Assembly (NCBI GenBank): GCA_030523805.1
Contig: JAUNHS010000006.1
Span: forward strand, 1-13,695
Length of the DNA: 13,695 nucleotides
Origin: Acinetobacter sp.
Lineage (GTDB): Bacteria > Pseudomonadota > Gammaproteobacteria > Pseudomonadales > Moraxellaceae
Direction of reading: 5' to 3'
The number at the start of each line of letters is the position of its first letter. Within the stretch, counting starts at the first letter, position 1. The notes under the pieces are model-generated. The model worked only from the letters and a program-made list of their open reading frames with translations, searched no databases and was not told the DNA's origin. The position numbers were made by a program, and so were the translations under genes. Below, in pieces: positions 1 to 6,990 of the stretch.

Positions 1-2
1 AA

Positions 3-164
3 ATAGGCGATCTATTACATCATCAAAAGAATAGTTTTCGTGTTGTCGCTATGGGTAGGCAATTTTTAAATACACCTAAAAACCGTATGGGATTGTGCGT
101 TGAACCGATGAATAGTAGTGTCATTTTAAATGATGGTGTGGATTTGCAAATTATCACGATGTAA
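3..164 (+). CDS. 3' end of an unidentified protein-coding gene
   Basis: A frame open from the left edge of the window ends at a TAA stop at 162-164 and gives 53 residues. The readable C-terminus runs GDLLHHQKNSFRVV... and ends ...DGVDLQIITM. The other two forward frames close almost at once. I do not recognise the family. The fragment has mixed hydrophobic and polar character, with no evident membrane segment or repeat. It points toward the tRNA-Arg gene on the opposite strand. The start and most of the gene lie outside the window, so neither function nor completeness can be judged. It could be a chance open frame, although its length in AT-rich DNA makes a real gene end more likely. Confidence 0.55.
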   Translation: MGDLLHHQKNSFRVVAMGRQFLNTPKNRMGLCVEPMNSSVILNDGVDLQIITM

Positions 165-236
165 TTTTAGATTTAAAATGATACTGAAAAATCAATCAGT
201 TAGCACAATAAAAACGATACTAAAAAACATCAAATA

Positions 237-312
237 TGGTACGACCAGCGGGACTCGAACCCACGCCACAGGCTTCGGAGACCTGTACTCTATCCTGTTG
301 AGCTATGGTCGT
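237..312 (-). tRNA. tRNA-Arg (anticodon CCG)
   Basis: Read on the minus strand this is a complete 76-nt cloverleaf with an encoded CCA end. The acceptor stem is ACGACCA paired with TGGTCGT, followed by discriminator A and CCA. The anticodon stem is CAGGT/GCCTG (last pair U-G) with the seven-base loop CTCCGAA, so the anticodon is CCG and the tRNA reads the arginine codon CGG. The T arm carries the standard GGTTCGAGTCC. T-rich runs follow the 3' end on the minus strand and could serve in termination. Confidence 0.95.
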
Positions 313-340
313 AAAAGATAGGAATGCGTTACAGCCACGA

Positions 341-369
341 ATTATAAAGAATAAATAGGCAAGGGTAAA
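341..369 (-). promoter_or_regulatory. Sigma-70-type promoter of the tRNA-Arg gene
   Basis: On the minus strand a perfect -10 TATAAT (346-341) is preceded at 17 bases by the -35-like TTTACC (369-364). The predicted start is near 335, giving a leader of about 22 bases before the tRNA 5' end at 312. It begins just downstream of the sthA terminator, so the tRNA is probably its own transcription unit. Confidence 0.65.
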
Positions 370-380
370 GCAAAAAATCA

Positions 381-415
381 TAAAACGGTAAGATTATTCA
401 TCACTTACCGTTTTA
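381..415 (-). terminator. Intrinsic terminator after sthA
   Basis: A perfect 12-bp inverted repeat (TAAAACGGTAAG, 381-392, with CTTACCGTTTTA, 404-415) has an 11-base loop. On the minus strand it is followed by a run of six T (379-374). It lies about 27 bases after the sthA stop codon. Confidence 0.85.
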
Positions 416-442
416 TGGTACTCATTTTGAGCAAGATTGTAT

Positions 443-1855
443 TTAGAATAAACGATTTAAACCATTTAACGCAGCCACACGATAGGCTTCAGCCATCGTA
501 GGATAGTTAAAGGTCGTATCTACAAAATACATCAAATGGTTATTTGGACTACGCATCACCACTTGCCCAATGTGAATAATTTCAGCGGCACTATTACCAA
601 AGCAGTGAATGCCCAATACTTCCAAAGTATCACGATGGAATAAAATTTTTAATTCACCTACGGTATCGCCAGTAATTTGTGCTCGTGCCAAATGACGGAA
701 CGTTGCTTGACCTACTTCATACGGAATACATTCTTCAGTAAGCTGTTGTTCAGTTTTGCCGACTGATGAAATTTCAGGAATGGTATAAATACCTGTTGGA
801 ATATCGGTGACAGGCAATACATATTCGCCACTCATATTTGAACCAGCACAACGCCCTTGGTCGTACGCTGCAGAAGCTAACGACGGCCAACCTATCACAT
901 CACCCGCAGCATAAATATTTTCTACCGCAGTTTGGTAACTATCATTGACAGGCAATTGACCACGTTCATTTGGTACAAGTCCAACATTTTCTAAGCCTAA
1001 ATCTTCCGTATTTCCTGAGCGGCCATTACACCATAAAATAGCATCGGCTTTAATTTTTTTACCACTCTTTAAGTGTAATACAACATGGTCATCAAAGGTT
1101 TCCAAATGATCCATTTGCTCGTTATGACGAATGAGTACGCCTTGGTCTCGCAAGTGGTAAGACAACGCATCGGCAATTTCACTATCTAAATAGCTTAACA
1201 ATTTTGGTTGAGTATTAATCAAATCTACACGGTGGTACAAGCCAATGAAAATAGATGCATATTCACAACCAATGACCCCAGCACCGTAAATAATGATTTT
1301 TTGAATTGGATAGTCTAGGTCTAAAATTTTATCCGAATCAAATACACGTGGGTGGTTAAAGTCAATAGATGCAGGGTGATATGGTCGGCTACCTGTGGCA
1401 ATGACGATTTGGTCGCATAGCAGCGTTTCTTTTACGCCATCTAAACCATTCATAATGACGGTATTTTTATCTTTAATATAAGCATGACCATAATATACAT
1501 CTACTTTGTTACGGTCATAAAAGCGAGAGTGCGTTTCTACTTGTTGCTGAATGACTTTGTGGGCACTTTGTAGTACTTGTTTCATGGTCAGTTGTCGCCA
1601 GTCGCCCACTTTTTGAAATAGTGAATCACGGCGAGAGCGAATGATATTGGCAACGGTTTGACGCAATGCTTTACTTGGAATAGTTCCCACATGGGCACAG
1701 TTACCACCAAGTTGTCCACGCATTTCTACAATGGCAATACGCTTACCTGCTTTTGCCAATTTCATTGCTGCCCCTTCACCTGCTGGGCCAGAACCAATGA
1801 CAACTGCATCATATTTAATTAATTTGCCTCGCACAATTTCTCTTTTGCGTGACAT
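443..1855 (-). CDS. sthA: Soluble pyridine nucleotide transhydrogenase (SthA/UdhA)
   Basis: This cytosolic FAD flavoprotein moves hydride between NADPH and NAD+ and so balances the two coenzyme pools. The 470-residue product matches the usual family length (E. coli 466). The N-terminal FAD fold has [11 protein letters not shown] at about 18-28. The [13 protein letters not shown] segment keeps the first cysteine of the disulfide-reductase motif but has threonine at the second, as expected for SthA and unlike dihydrolipoamide or glutathione reductases. The NAD(P)-binding [11 protein letters not shown] lies near 190, the second FAD segment YAAGDVIG near 311-324, and a C-terminal interface domain ends [10 protein letters not shown] as in E. 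coli. The ATG at 1855 is chosen because AAGGAG sits six bases upstream. An in-frame TTG at 1870 would put that ribosome site inside the gene. The gene is divergent from lipA and ends in a strong terminator. Confidence 0.95.
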   Translation of the reverse strand: MSRKREIVRGKLIKYDAVVIGSGPAGEGAAMKLAKAGKRIAIVEMRGQLGGNCAHVGTIPSKALRQTVANIIRSRRDSLFQKVGDWRQLTMKQVLQSAHKVIQQQVETHSRFYDRNKVDVYYGHAYIKDKNTVIMNGLDGVKETLLCDQIVIATGSRPYHPASIDFNHPRVFDSDKILDLDYPIQKIIIYGAGVIGCEYASIFIGLYHRVDLINTQPKLLSYLDSEIADALSYHLRDQGVLIRHNEQMDHLETFDDHVVLHLKSGKKIKADAILWCNGRSGNTEDLGLENVGLVPNERGQLPVNDSYQTAVENIYAAGDVIGWPSLASAAYDQGRCAGSNMSGEYVLPVTDIPTGIYTIPEISSVGKTEQQLTEECIPYEVGQATFRHLARAQITGDTVGELKILFHRDTLEVLGIHCFGNSAAEIIHIGQVVMRSPNNHLMYFVDTTFNYPTMAEAYRVAALNGLNRLF

Positions 1856-1861
1856 AGAAAA

Positions 1862-1867
1862 CTCCTT
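1862..1867 (-). promoter_or_regulatory. Shine-Dalgarno site that fixes the sthA start
   Basis: AAGGAG on the minus strand lies six bases before the ATG at 1855. The reading frame extends upstream to a TTG at 1870, but those extra codons (MKEFS) are the ribosome site itself, so the longer start is an artefact. Confidence 0.85.
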
Positions 1868-2053
1868 CAATTACACTTTTTGTATGACATCTGCGTATTG
1901 TGCCATATTTTACGAGGGAATAATGATTAATTTAGTAAATATCTATATTTATTTAAACTATAATGGTCGTTATCGTGAAGAAAGATGTTGTTCATCGTAC
2001 AATCTTATAAGATATTCTTTTACGAAAGTCTAAAAAAATTGTGAAAAAGAGAG

Positions 2054-2059
2054 TATAAT
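2054..2059 (+). promoter_or_regulatory. Probable -10 element for lipA
   Basis: A perfect TATAAT lies about 105 bases before the lipA start. No good -35 hexamer lies 16-18 bases upstream, because that stretch is nearly all A. The promoter may be weak or need an activator. This is a single-motif call. Confidence 0.4.
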
Positions 2060-2163
2060 AGCAAAATCTTTATTTGCTTTCGCTGATGGCTCAATCCATT
2101 GACTTACAAGGCAAAGCAAAATAATGACTAATTATTTTATATGATTTGTGTGGAATTATGAGT

Positions 2164-3177
2164 ATGACCCAACACCGTAAACCAGAGCAGGGCGTAAAAC
2201 TTCGTGGTGCTGATAAAGTAGCGAGAATCCCTGTAAAAGTCATTCCTACGGTTGAAGTACCTAGAAAACCTGACTGGATTCGTGTCAAAATGACCGCACC
2301 AGAAGAAGTCCAACGTATTAAAACAACATTAAGACAACAAAAACTGCATACCGTATGTGAAGAAGCGGCTTGTCCAAATTTACCAGAATGCTTTGGTGGT
2401 GGTACAGCAACCTTTATGATTATGGGTGATATTTGTACACGTCGCTGTCCATTCTGTGATGTCGCACATGGTCGTCCGAATGCTTTAGACCCTGAAGAAC
2501 CACGCCACATGGCAGAAACCATTGCCAATCTTGGTTTGAAATATGCCGTGATTACATCGGTGGATCGTGATGATTTGCGTGATGGCGGGGCTCAGCATTT
2601 TGTAGATTGTATTTTGGAAGCACGCAAATTAAGTCCAAAAACGTTGTTAGAAATTTTAGTGCCTGACTTCCGTGGGCGTATGGATATTGCTTTACGCATT
2701 ATGAGTGAATGTCCACCTGATGTATTTAACCATAATATTGAAACTGTGCCACGTTTGTATAAAGCAATGCGTCCAGGCTCGGATTATCAGCATTCACTCA
2801 ATTTATTAAAAACATTTAAAGAATATTGTCCAGATATTCCAACCAAATGCGGTTTAATGGTCGGTTTAGGTGAAACTGAAGAAGAAGTGATTGCGTTATT
2901 GGACGATTTACACGCACACGGTGTAGATTTAGTTACCATTGGGCAATATTTACAACCATCAAAACAGCACGCACCAATTGACCGTTTTGTAACGCCAGAA
3001 GAGTTTGAGCGTTATGCGGCACATGGTCGTCAATTGGGCTTTAAAAATATTTGGTCTGCACCGATGGTGCGTTCAAGTTATTTTGCTGATCGTCAATACA
3101 ATGGCGAGCCTGTACCACCAGTGCGTCGTAGAGTTGATCCTGCGAAAAAAATTGCCATTCATGCGGTAGAAGCCTAA
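2164..3177 (+). CDS. lipA: Lipoyl synthase (LipA), radical SAM enzyme
   Basis: LipA inserts two sulfur atoms into protein-bound octanoyl groups to make lipoyl cofactors for 2-oxoacid dehydrogenases and the glycine cleavage system. Both iron-sulfur sites are visible. The auxiliary cluster has C65, C70 and C76 in [12 protein letters not shown] (CX4CX5C). The radical-SAM cluster has C91, C95 and C98 in CTRRCPFC (CX3CX2C). The C-terminal RSSY motif at 303-306 supplies the serine ligand of the auxiliary cluster. At 337 residues it is near family length. The start is uncertain: TTG 2146, ATG 2158 and ATG 2164 are in frame. The GGA at 2152-2154 is nine bases before ATG 2164 but only three before 2158, so I favour 2164. 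The DOMON-like gene follows after 15 bases. Confidence 0.95.
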   Translation: MTQHRKPEQGVKLRGADKVARIPVKVIPTVEVPRKPDWIRVKMTAPEEVQRIKTTLRQQKLHTVCEEAACPNLPECFGGGTATFMIMGDICTRRCPFCDVAHGRPNALDPEEPRHMAETIANLGLKYAVITSVDRDDLRDGGAQHFVDCILEARKLSPKTLLEILVPDFRGRMDIALRIMSECPPDVFNHNIETVPRLYKAMRPGSDYQHSLNLLKTFKEYCPDIPTKCGLMVGLGETEEEVIALLDDLHAHGVDLVTIGQYLQPSKQHAPIDRFVTPEEFERYAAHGRQLGFKNIWSAPMVRSSYFADRQYNGEPVPPVRRRVDPAKKIAIHAVEA

Positions 3178-3192
3178 GGTATTAGCAATTTT

Positions 3193-3729
3193 ATGGCGAG
3201 TTATCAATTAGAATCATTTCAGCGTGTTGATGATATTTCCATTGTTGCTGCTGTGGAAGATGTATCAGCAACACGTTTGCAAGTGGCATTTTGGGTGACT
3301 GATCCTTATCGCCGTGTGCAATATCCAGCTTTGCTAGAGCAAGCTCAACGGCAAGATTTTTTGTGGAAACAGACCTGTTTTGAGCTATTTTTAGGCGTAC
3401 AAGGGCAAGATGTTTATAGAGAAATTAATCTTGCACCGTCGGGGGCATGGCAAGCCTATGCCTTTGAAGAGTACCGTTATCCTGATTGTATGCCACCTGC
3501 TTATGCACAAGATATTGAACTCATCACTTTACAACGTATGCCTTATGGGCTAAATGCAACCTTAGATATTAAGGCATGGCTATTCGCTCAGCGAATAACA
3601 ATGGCTGATGTGTATTTGGGTTTAACAAGCGTGATCAAGACCGAACAGCAAATTTATTATTTTGCTTTACAGCATAGTGGGCGAGATGCTGATTTTCATA
3701 ATAAACGAGATTGGTTGCATCGTTTTTAA
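3193..3729 (+). CDS. DOMON-like domain protein of unknown function
   Basis: This 178-residue protein resembles the small bacterial proteins annotated as DOMON-like. Family-type segments I recognise are the central LWKQTCFELFLG (about 56-67), REINLAPSGAWQAYAF (about 76-91) and the C-terminal HSGRDADFHNKRDW. DOMON-type folds are beta sandwiches that often bind heme or sugars, but no binding role can be shown from this sequence. There is no signal peptide or membrane segment, so it is probably cytoplasmic. It starts 15 bases after the lipA stop, and a TAAGGT overlapping that stop is its only plausible ribosome site, at the longish spacing of 12 bases. It is therefore likely cotranscribed and perhaps translationally coupled with lipA. 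A bidirectional terminator follows. A link to lipoate metabolism is suggested only by position. Confidence 0.75.
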   Translation: MASYQLESFQRVDDISIVAAVEDVSATRLQVAFWVTDPYRRVQYPALLEQAQRQDFLWKQTCFELFLGVQGQDVYREINLAPSGAWQAYAFEEYRYPDCMPPAYAQDIELITLQRMPYGLNATLDIKAWLFAQRITMADVYLGLTSVIKTEQQIYYFALQHSGRDADFHNKRDWLHRF

Positions 3730-3739
3730 TGCTGCTAAT

Positions 3740-3768
3740 AAAAAACACGCTAAATCAGCGTGTTTTTT
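3740..3768. terminator. Bidirectional terminator between the lipA operon and metF
   Basis: A 12-bp stem, AAAAAACACGCT (3740-3751) with AGCGTGTTTTTT (3757-3768), has a five-base loop. Six T end the stem on either strand, so it can stop both the rightward lipA operon (ending 3729) and leftward metF (ending 3791). Confidence 0.9.
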
Positions 3769-3790
3769 ATTGTTATGAATTCGGTTTAGT

Positions 3791-4726
3791 TTAAACCAAT
3801 CCCAAATCCTTCACTAACTGACGTGTCGGTTCAGTGTGGTTCATGCTATAAAAATGCAAACTTGGAGCACCACCTGCGATTAAACGCTCACATAATTTAA
3901 CCACCACTTCATGGCCAAAGGCTTGAATGCTCTTGCTATCATCGCCATAAGCGTGTAATTGCTTACGAATCCAACGTGGAATTTCCGCACCTGTACCATC
4001 AGCAAAACGGATAATATTGCTGGCATTGGTAATCGGCATAATACCAGGGACGATTGGTGTATGAACGCCTTGCTTCGCCAAACGATCTACAAAATAGAAA
4101 TAAGCATCAGGATTGAAAAAGAATTGCGTAATGGCAGAATCTGCTCCTGCTTTGACTTTATCAATAAAATGCTTTAAATCGGCATCAAAATTTTCTGCCT
4201 GTGGGTGAATTTCAGGATATGCCGCCACTTCAATAATAAAATGATCGCCTGAATGATGACGGATAAATTCTACTAAATCTTTGGCATACGGCAATTCGCC
4301 CAAGCCCACTTGACCAGATGGCAAATCGCCACGCAATGCCACAATACGGTTAATGCCTTGATTTTTATAAATATCTAGCAATTCTGCAATGCGTGCTTTA
4401 TCATCGCCAATACACGATAAATGTGGAGCAATTGGCGTGCCTTTGCCATTAAGTAGGTTAATGGTGTGTAAGGTTCTATCACGAGTTGAACCACCTGCAC
4501 CATAAGTGATTGAGAAAAATTCTGGGTTGAGTTGTTGTAACTCTTGGTGTACCACTTGAATTTTTTCCATGCCGACTTCGGTTTTTGGTGGGAAAAATTC
4601 AAAAGAAAAAGGGACTTTTTGTGCTACTGATGAGGGAGTAGTCGTTTGCTTGACCTGTGCTAAATCATGCTTTAATGATGATAATAGTGTTTCAATTTGG
4701 TCGATTGTGTTGCTTACTTGGATCAT
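3791..4726 (-). CDS. metF: 5,10-methylenetetrahydrofolate reductase (MetF)
   Basis: This cytosolic FAD enzyme reduces 5,10-methylene-THF to 5-methyl-THF, the methyl donor for turning homocysteine into methionine. The 311-residue chain is a typical barrel. FEFFPPKTE near the N-terminus has the catalytic glutamate at about residue 43 (E. coli Glu28). ITYGAGGSTRDRT, the folate/FAD segment ALRGDLP, AAYPEIHP, AITQFFF and the C-terminal LHFYSMN all match the family. The N-terminus before the first motif is about 15 residues longer than in E. coli. The ATG at 4726 has AAGAG seven bases upstream. It lies 31 bases after the remnant toxin gene and downstream of ahcY on the same strand. AhcY makes homocysteine and MetF supplies the methyl group, so the pair forms a methyl-cycle unit. 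No strong separate promoter was found. Confidence 0.95.
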   Translation of the reverse strand: MIQVSNTIDQIETLLSSLKHDLAQVKQTTTPSSVAQKVPFSFEFFPPKTEVGMEKIQVVHQELQQLNPEFFSITYGAGGSTRDRTLHTINLLNGKGTPIAPHLSCIGDDKARIAELLDIYKNQGINRIVALRGDLPSGQVGLGELPYAKDLVEFIRHHSGDHFIIEVAAYPEIHPQAENFDADLKHFIDKVKAGADSAITQFFFNPDAYFYFVDRLAKQGVHTPIVPGIMPITNASNIIRFADGTGAEIPRWIRKQLHAYGDDSKSIQAFGHEVVVKLCERLIAGGAPSLHFYSMNHTEPTRQLVKDLGLV

Positions 4727-4757
4727 GGTTTTACTCTTAAAAATCTGAAATTAGTAT

Positions 4758-5058
4758 TCAATCTAGCCTATTGGTTGCTATATCATAAATATTTTGTCTC
4801 TTAGCGGTTGCAATGATCAATATAATCAGCTGTTCATCTTTTACTTGATAAACCATACGATAACCTGAGGCACGCAATGCTTAGTCGAGATGATGGAATA
4901 TGTGGATTATGAACTAAAGATTTTAGTTTTTTCTTAAATTGAGATTTAATATTCTCACCGAGTTTTTGAAATTCTTTTAAAGATGTTTGTGTAAAATGAA
5001 TTTCATAAACATTATCTTCAGTCCCTAGTCCTTGATTTGAAAAATTGCTAGATTTCAT
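4758..5058 (-). pseudogene. RelE/StbE-type toxin gene broken by an internal deletion and frameshift
   Basis: The first frame, from ATG 5058, encodes VYEIHFTQTSLKEFQKLG and later FKKKLKSLVHNPHIPSSRLS, the N-terminal half of a RelE/ParE (StbE-like) mRNA-cleaving toxin. It then runs out of family character and stops at 4834. A second minus-strand frame, open from about 4880 to a stop at 4758, continues with ALRASGYRMVYQVKDEQL and IILIIATAKRQ, the C-terminal half. In intact relatives about ten residues, including a CYKIK-like strand, join RL to LRASGYR. Here only four bases separate the two halves. I infer loss of about 26 bases near 4878-4881, which shifts the frame and removes core residues. 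The gene overlaps the end of its antitoxin by 11 bases, the usual coupling. An active toxin from either frame is unlikely. Confidence 0.85.
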
Positions 5059-5242
5059 CTAAATTGACCTTAAAGCTAGGCTCAGGATGAGCAAGTCGCT
5101 GCTTTACAATGGCAATTAAATCATCATCATTATCTTGAACTAAACTATCATGTTTTAAACTTTGGGCAATTTGTTCAATCGCTTGAATACGTTCATAATA
5201 ACTAGCGTGTACAATTTCGTGTATAGCTTGTTCAATTGTCAT
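5048..5242 (-). CDS. Antitoxin of a type II toxin-antitoxin pair
   Basis: This small acidic 64-residue protein starts MTIEQAIHEIVHASYYERIQ and ends PEPSFKVNLDEI, a layout resembling addiction-module antitoxins: a helical N-terminal half with an ERIQAIEQIAQSL helix, and a flexible acidic C-terminal tail that would bind the toxin. The ATG at 5242 is chosen because AAAGGGA lies about six bases upstream. The frame extends further to a GTG at 5287, but that would overrun the ribosome site and the upstream inverted repeat. Its stop overlaps the toxin start, so the two were translated together. The antitoxin appears intact although the toxin is broken. The exact antitoxin family is uncertain. The 8-bp inverted repeat 23 bases upstream could be its operator. 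Confidence 0.75.
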   Translation of the reverse strand: MTIEQAIHEIVHASYYERIQAIEQIAQSLKHDSLVQDNDDDLIAIVKQRLAHPEPSFKVNLDEI

Positions 5243-5264
5243 AAGATTTCCCTTTATGTCTGAA

Positions 5265-5292
5265 TAAAAGTGATATAAACATACCACTTTTA
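5265..5292 (-). promoter_or_regulatory. Inverted repeat before the antitoxin: operator and/or ahcY terminator
   Basis: Perfect 8-bp arms TAAAAGTG (5265-5272) and CACTTTTA (5285-5292) flank a 12-base centre. On the minus strand a -35-like CTGAAA just upstream and a TATATC inside the repeat are 18 bases apart, so the repeat straddles a possible -10, as expected for an autoregulated toxin-antitoxin operator. The same hairpin begins 21 bases after the ahcY stop and is followed by TT, so it may instead be a weak AT-rich terminator. The sequence alone does not decide. Confidence 0.5.
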
Positions 5293-5313
5293 TTCTTTCA
5301 GGTAAATATTAAA

Positions 5314-6696
5314 TCAATATTTATACGCATCTGCCTTATACGGGCCTTCCACAGGAACACCTAAATAATCCGCTTGATATTGCGTAAGTTGCGTTAATAC
5401 ACCACCAAAGCCTGCCACCATTGCCGCAGCAACTTCTTCATCTAGCTTCTTCGGCAATACTTCTACACGGATTTTTGCCGCTTTTTCTGCCGCAGGTAAG
5501 TCTGCAAATTTTTCAGCGAATAAGTGCATTTGACCTAAGACTTGGTTAGCAAATGAACCGTCCATAATGCGTGATGGGTGTCCTGTTGCATTGCCCAAGT
5601 TTACCAAACGACCTTCTGATAAAATCACTAAATAGTCATTTTCATCTTGTGAACGATACACTTGATGCACTTGTGGTTTCACTTCTTCCCAACGGTATTT
5701 ACGCAAATAAGCGGTATCAATTTCGGTGTCAAAATGACCGATATTACATACCACAGCACCTGCTTTTAAGCTGTCCAACATTGCTGCATCGCACACATGA
5801 TAGTTACCTGTCGTGGTTACGATTAGGTCAGTATTCGCCAATAAATCGTGGTTGATGTCTTCCACTTTGCCAGTTTGTACGCCATTTTTATACGCTGATA
5901 CAACTTCATAACCGTCCATGCATGCTTGCATTGCACAAATTGGGTCAATTTCCGTTACACGCACAATCATACCTTCTTGGCGTAATGATTGAGCCGAGCC
6001 TTTACCCACATCGCCATAACCAATCACTAAAGCACGACGACCAGATAAAAGCATATCTGTACCACGCTTAATTGCATCGTTTAATGAATGACGGCAGCCG
6101 TATTTGTTGTCATTTTTTGACTTGGTTACAGAATCATTCACGTTAATCGCAGGGACTTTCAATGTGCCATCACGGAACATTTCATGCAAACGTTGTACGC
6201 CTGTGGTTGTTTCTTCCGTTACACCGTGAATGCGTTCTAATAATTGTGGATATTGGTTGTGTACCAAAGCCGTTAAATCGCCACCATCATCTAAAATCAT
6301 GTTGGCATCCCACAATTTGCCACTCGCTTCGCCACCATCAAATAATTGCTGACGTAAGCACCATTCATATTCTTCTTCAGTTTCGCCTTTCCATGCAAAT
6401 ACTGGAATACCACGAGCCGCAATCGCTGCCGCAGCATGGTCTTGTGTAGAGAAAATATTGCACGATGTCCAACGTACTTCTGCACCTAATTCAACTAAGG
6501 TTTCAATCAAAACCGCAGTTTGAATGGTCATGTGGATACAACCTAAAATTTTTGCCCCTGCTAAAGGTTTTGCTGCGGCATAACGCTTACGCAAACCCAT
6601 CAATGCTGGCATTTCTGCTTCAGCAAGTTTAATTTCTTTACGGCCGAAATCGGCAAGGGTAATATCAGCGACTTTGTAGTCTGTAAACGTAGTCAT
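5314..6696 (-). CDS. ahcY: Adenosylhomocysteinase (S-adenosylhomocysteine hydrolase)
   Basis: AhcY reversibly splits S-adenosylhomocysteine into adenosine and homocysteine, relieving product inhibition of methyltransferases. It is a cytosolic, normally tetrameric NAD+ enzyme. The 460-residue chain has the family landmarks: [13 protein letters not shown] and [16 protein letters not shown] in the substrate domain, the catalytic [11 protein letters not shown], and the NAD-binding GYGDVGKG at 226-233. [10 protein letters not shown], the C-terminal [15 protein letters not shown] and the canonical terminus KADAYKY, whose Lys and Tyr reach into a neighbour's NAD site, are also present. The bacterial insert around residues 160-175 is present. 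ATG 6696 has AGGA seven bases upstream. A SAH riboswitch aptamer and a promoter lie upstream, so the enzyme is probably induced by its own substrate. The toxin-antitoxin unit and metF follow on the same strand. Confidence 0.97.
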   Translation of the reverse strand: MTTFTDYKVADITLADFGRKEIKLAEAEMPALMGLRKRYAAAKPLAGAKILGCIHMTIQTAVLIETLVELGAEVRWTSCNIFSTQDHAAAAIAARGIPVFAWKGETEEEYEWCLRQQLFDGGEASGKLWDANMILDDGGDLTALVHNQYPQLLERIHGVTEETTTGVQRLHEMFRDGTLKVPAINVNDSVTKSKNDNKYGCRHSLNDAIKRGTDMLLSGRRALVIGYGDVGKGSAQSLRQEGMIVRVTEIDPICAMQACMDGYEVVSAYKNGVQTGKVEDINHDLLANTDLIVTTTGNYHVCDAAMLDSLKAGAVVCNIGHFDTEIDTAYLRKYRWEEVKPQVHQVYRSQDENDYLVILSEGRLVNLGNATGHPSRIMDGSFANQVLGQMHLFAEKFADLPAAEKAAKIRVEVLPKKLDEEVAAAMVAGFGGVLTQLTQYQADYLGVPVEGPYKADAYKY

Positions 6697-6814
6697 GGAA
6701 AAATCCTAAAAATGTCATGGTCTTGTGAATTTACTTTGAGCTATACTTAAACGTACTTGTCGCACGTTTGCTTCTCTCAAAATAAATTGCTTTGACGAAA
6801 AAATGAATATAAAA

Positions 6815-6895
6815 ATCAAGAGCCTATATCATCGTGTACATGAGCAATCGGTATCAAATGAAAGTCATGAATAGTTCTTGATTATGATGATATAG
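6815..6895 (-). promoter_or_regulatory. Possible expression platform of the ahcY riboswitch
   Basis: Two long-range complementarities lie just after the aptamer. A perfect 10-bp pairing joins CTATATCATC (minus 6895-6886) to GATGATATAG (6833-6824). A 7-bp pairing joins ATCAAGA (6882-6876) to TCTTGAT (6821-6815), which runs into a T-rich stretch. The arms interleave rather than nest, so the two helices compete or form a pseudoknot. The first helix also uses bases 6894-6895 from the strand that closes the aptamer pseudoknot. The remaining leader to 6697 shows no other clear structure. The switching mechanism is inference. Confidence 0.45.
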
Positions 6896-6953
6896 ATGTC
6901 GTTATTATTTAAATCCGAGCCTAACAAAAATTTGCCGCAACATCTCTCGGTGC
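6894..6953 (-). promoter_or_regulatory. SAH riboswitch aptamer upstream of ahcY
   Basis: Read on the minus strand, all core parts of the S-adenosylhomocysteine aptamer are present in order. P1 5' strand CCGAG (6950-6946) is followed by the pseudoknot strand AGATGT (6945-6940) and conserved TGC. A small hairpin comes next, GGCAA/TTGTT with an ATTT loop, then AGG and the P1 3' strand CTCGG (6919-6915). A linker leads to conserved AACG and the second pseudoknot strand ACATCT (6899-6894). Known aptamers usually have GAGCGC paired with GCGCTC at the pseudoknot. Here both strands differ and still pair, which is covariation. The aptamer directly precedes ahcY, its classic target, where ligand is expected to raise expression. 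Confidence 0.92.
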
Positions 6954-6960
6954 ATAGGCT

Positions 6961-6990
6961 ATTATACTGAAATAAATAGCCACTGTCCAA
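6961..6990 (-). promoter_or_regulatory. ahcY promoter
   Basis: On the minus strand a -35 TTGGAC (6990-6985) and a perfect -10 TATAAT (6966-6961) are separated by 18 bases. The predicted start near 6954 coincides with the 5' edge of the SAH aptamer, as expected for a riboswitch-led transcript. The -35 hexamer lies inside the upstream terminator hairpin. Confidence 0.75.

Larger units (their letters stand above)
1856..2163. other. Intergenic region between divergent sthA and lipA
   Basis: This 308-base AT-rich gap must hold promoters for both flanking genes. On the plus strand a clear TATAAT is at 2054-2059. Downstream of it an 8-bp inverted repeat (TTTGCTTT 2073-2080 with AAAGCAAA 2113-2120) encloses a smaller ATGG/CCAT pairing, so the lipA leader may fold into a hairpin. 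I could not identify a convincing promoter for sthA and see no further gene or repeat. Confidence 0.5.

Noticed and set aside
443..1855. Reading the flavoprotein next to lipA as dihydrolipoamide dehydrogenase.
   Set aside because: The second active-site cysteine is threonine ([13 protein letters not shown]), and the whole chain follows SthA, including the C-terminal [10 protein letters not shown].
1856..1870. TTG start for sthA at 1870.
   Set aside because: The added codons are the AAGGAG ribosome site of the ATG at 1855. The DUF4126 TTG at 7688 is rejected for the same reason.
2086..2124. A 12-codon leader peptide before lipA (ATG 2086 to TAA 2122).
   Set aside because: No ribosome site precedes it and it has no attenuator-type codon run.
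4870..4890. Programmed ribosomal frameshift in the toxin gene.
   Set aside because: No slippery heptamer is evident, and about ten core residues are missing, which slippage cannot restore.
4834..5058. The 74-codon frame as a complete small toxin.
   Set aside because: The family continues clearly in another frame to 4758, and the last 20 residues before the stop do not resemble RelE proteins.
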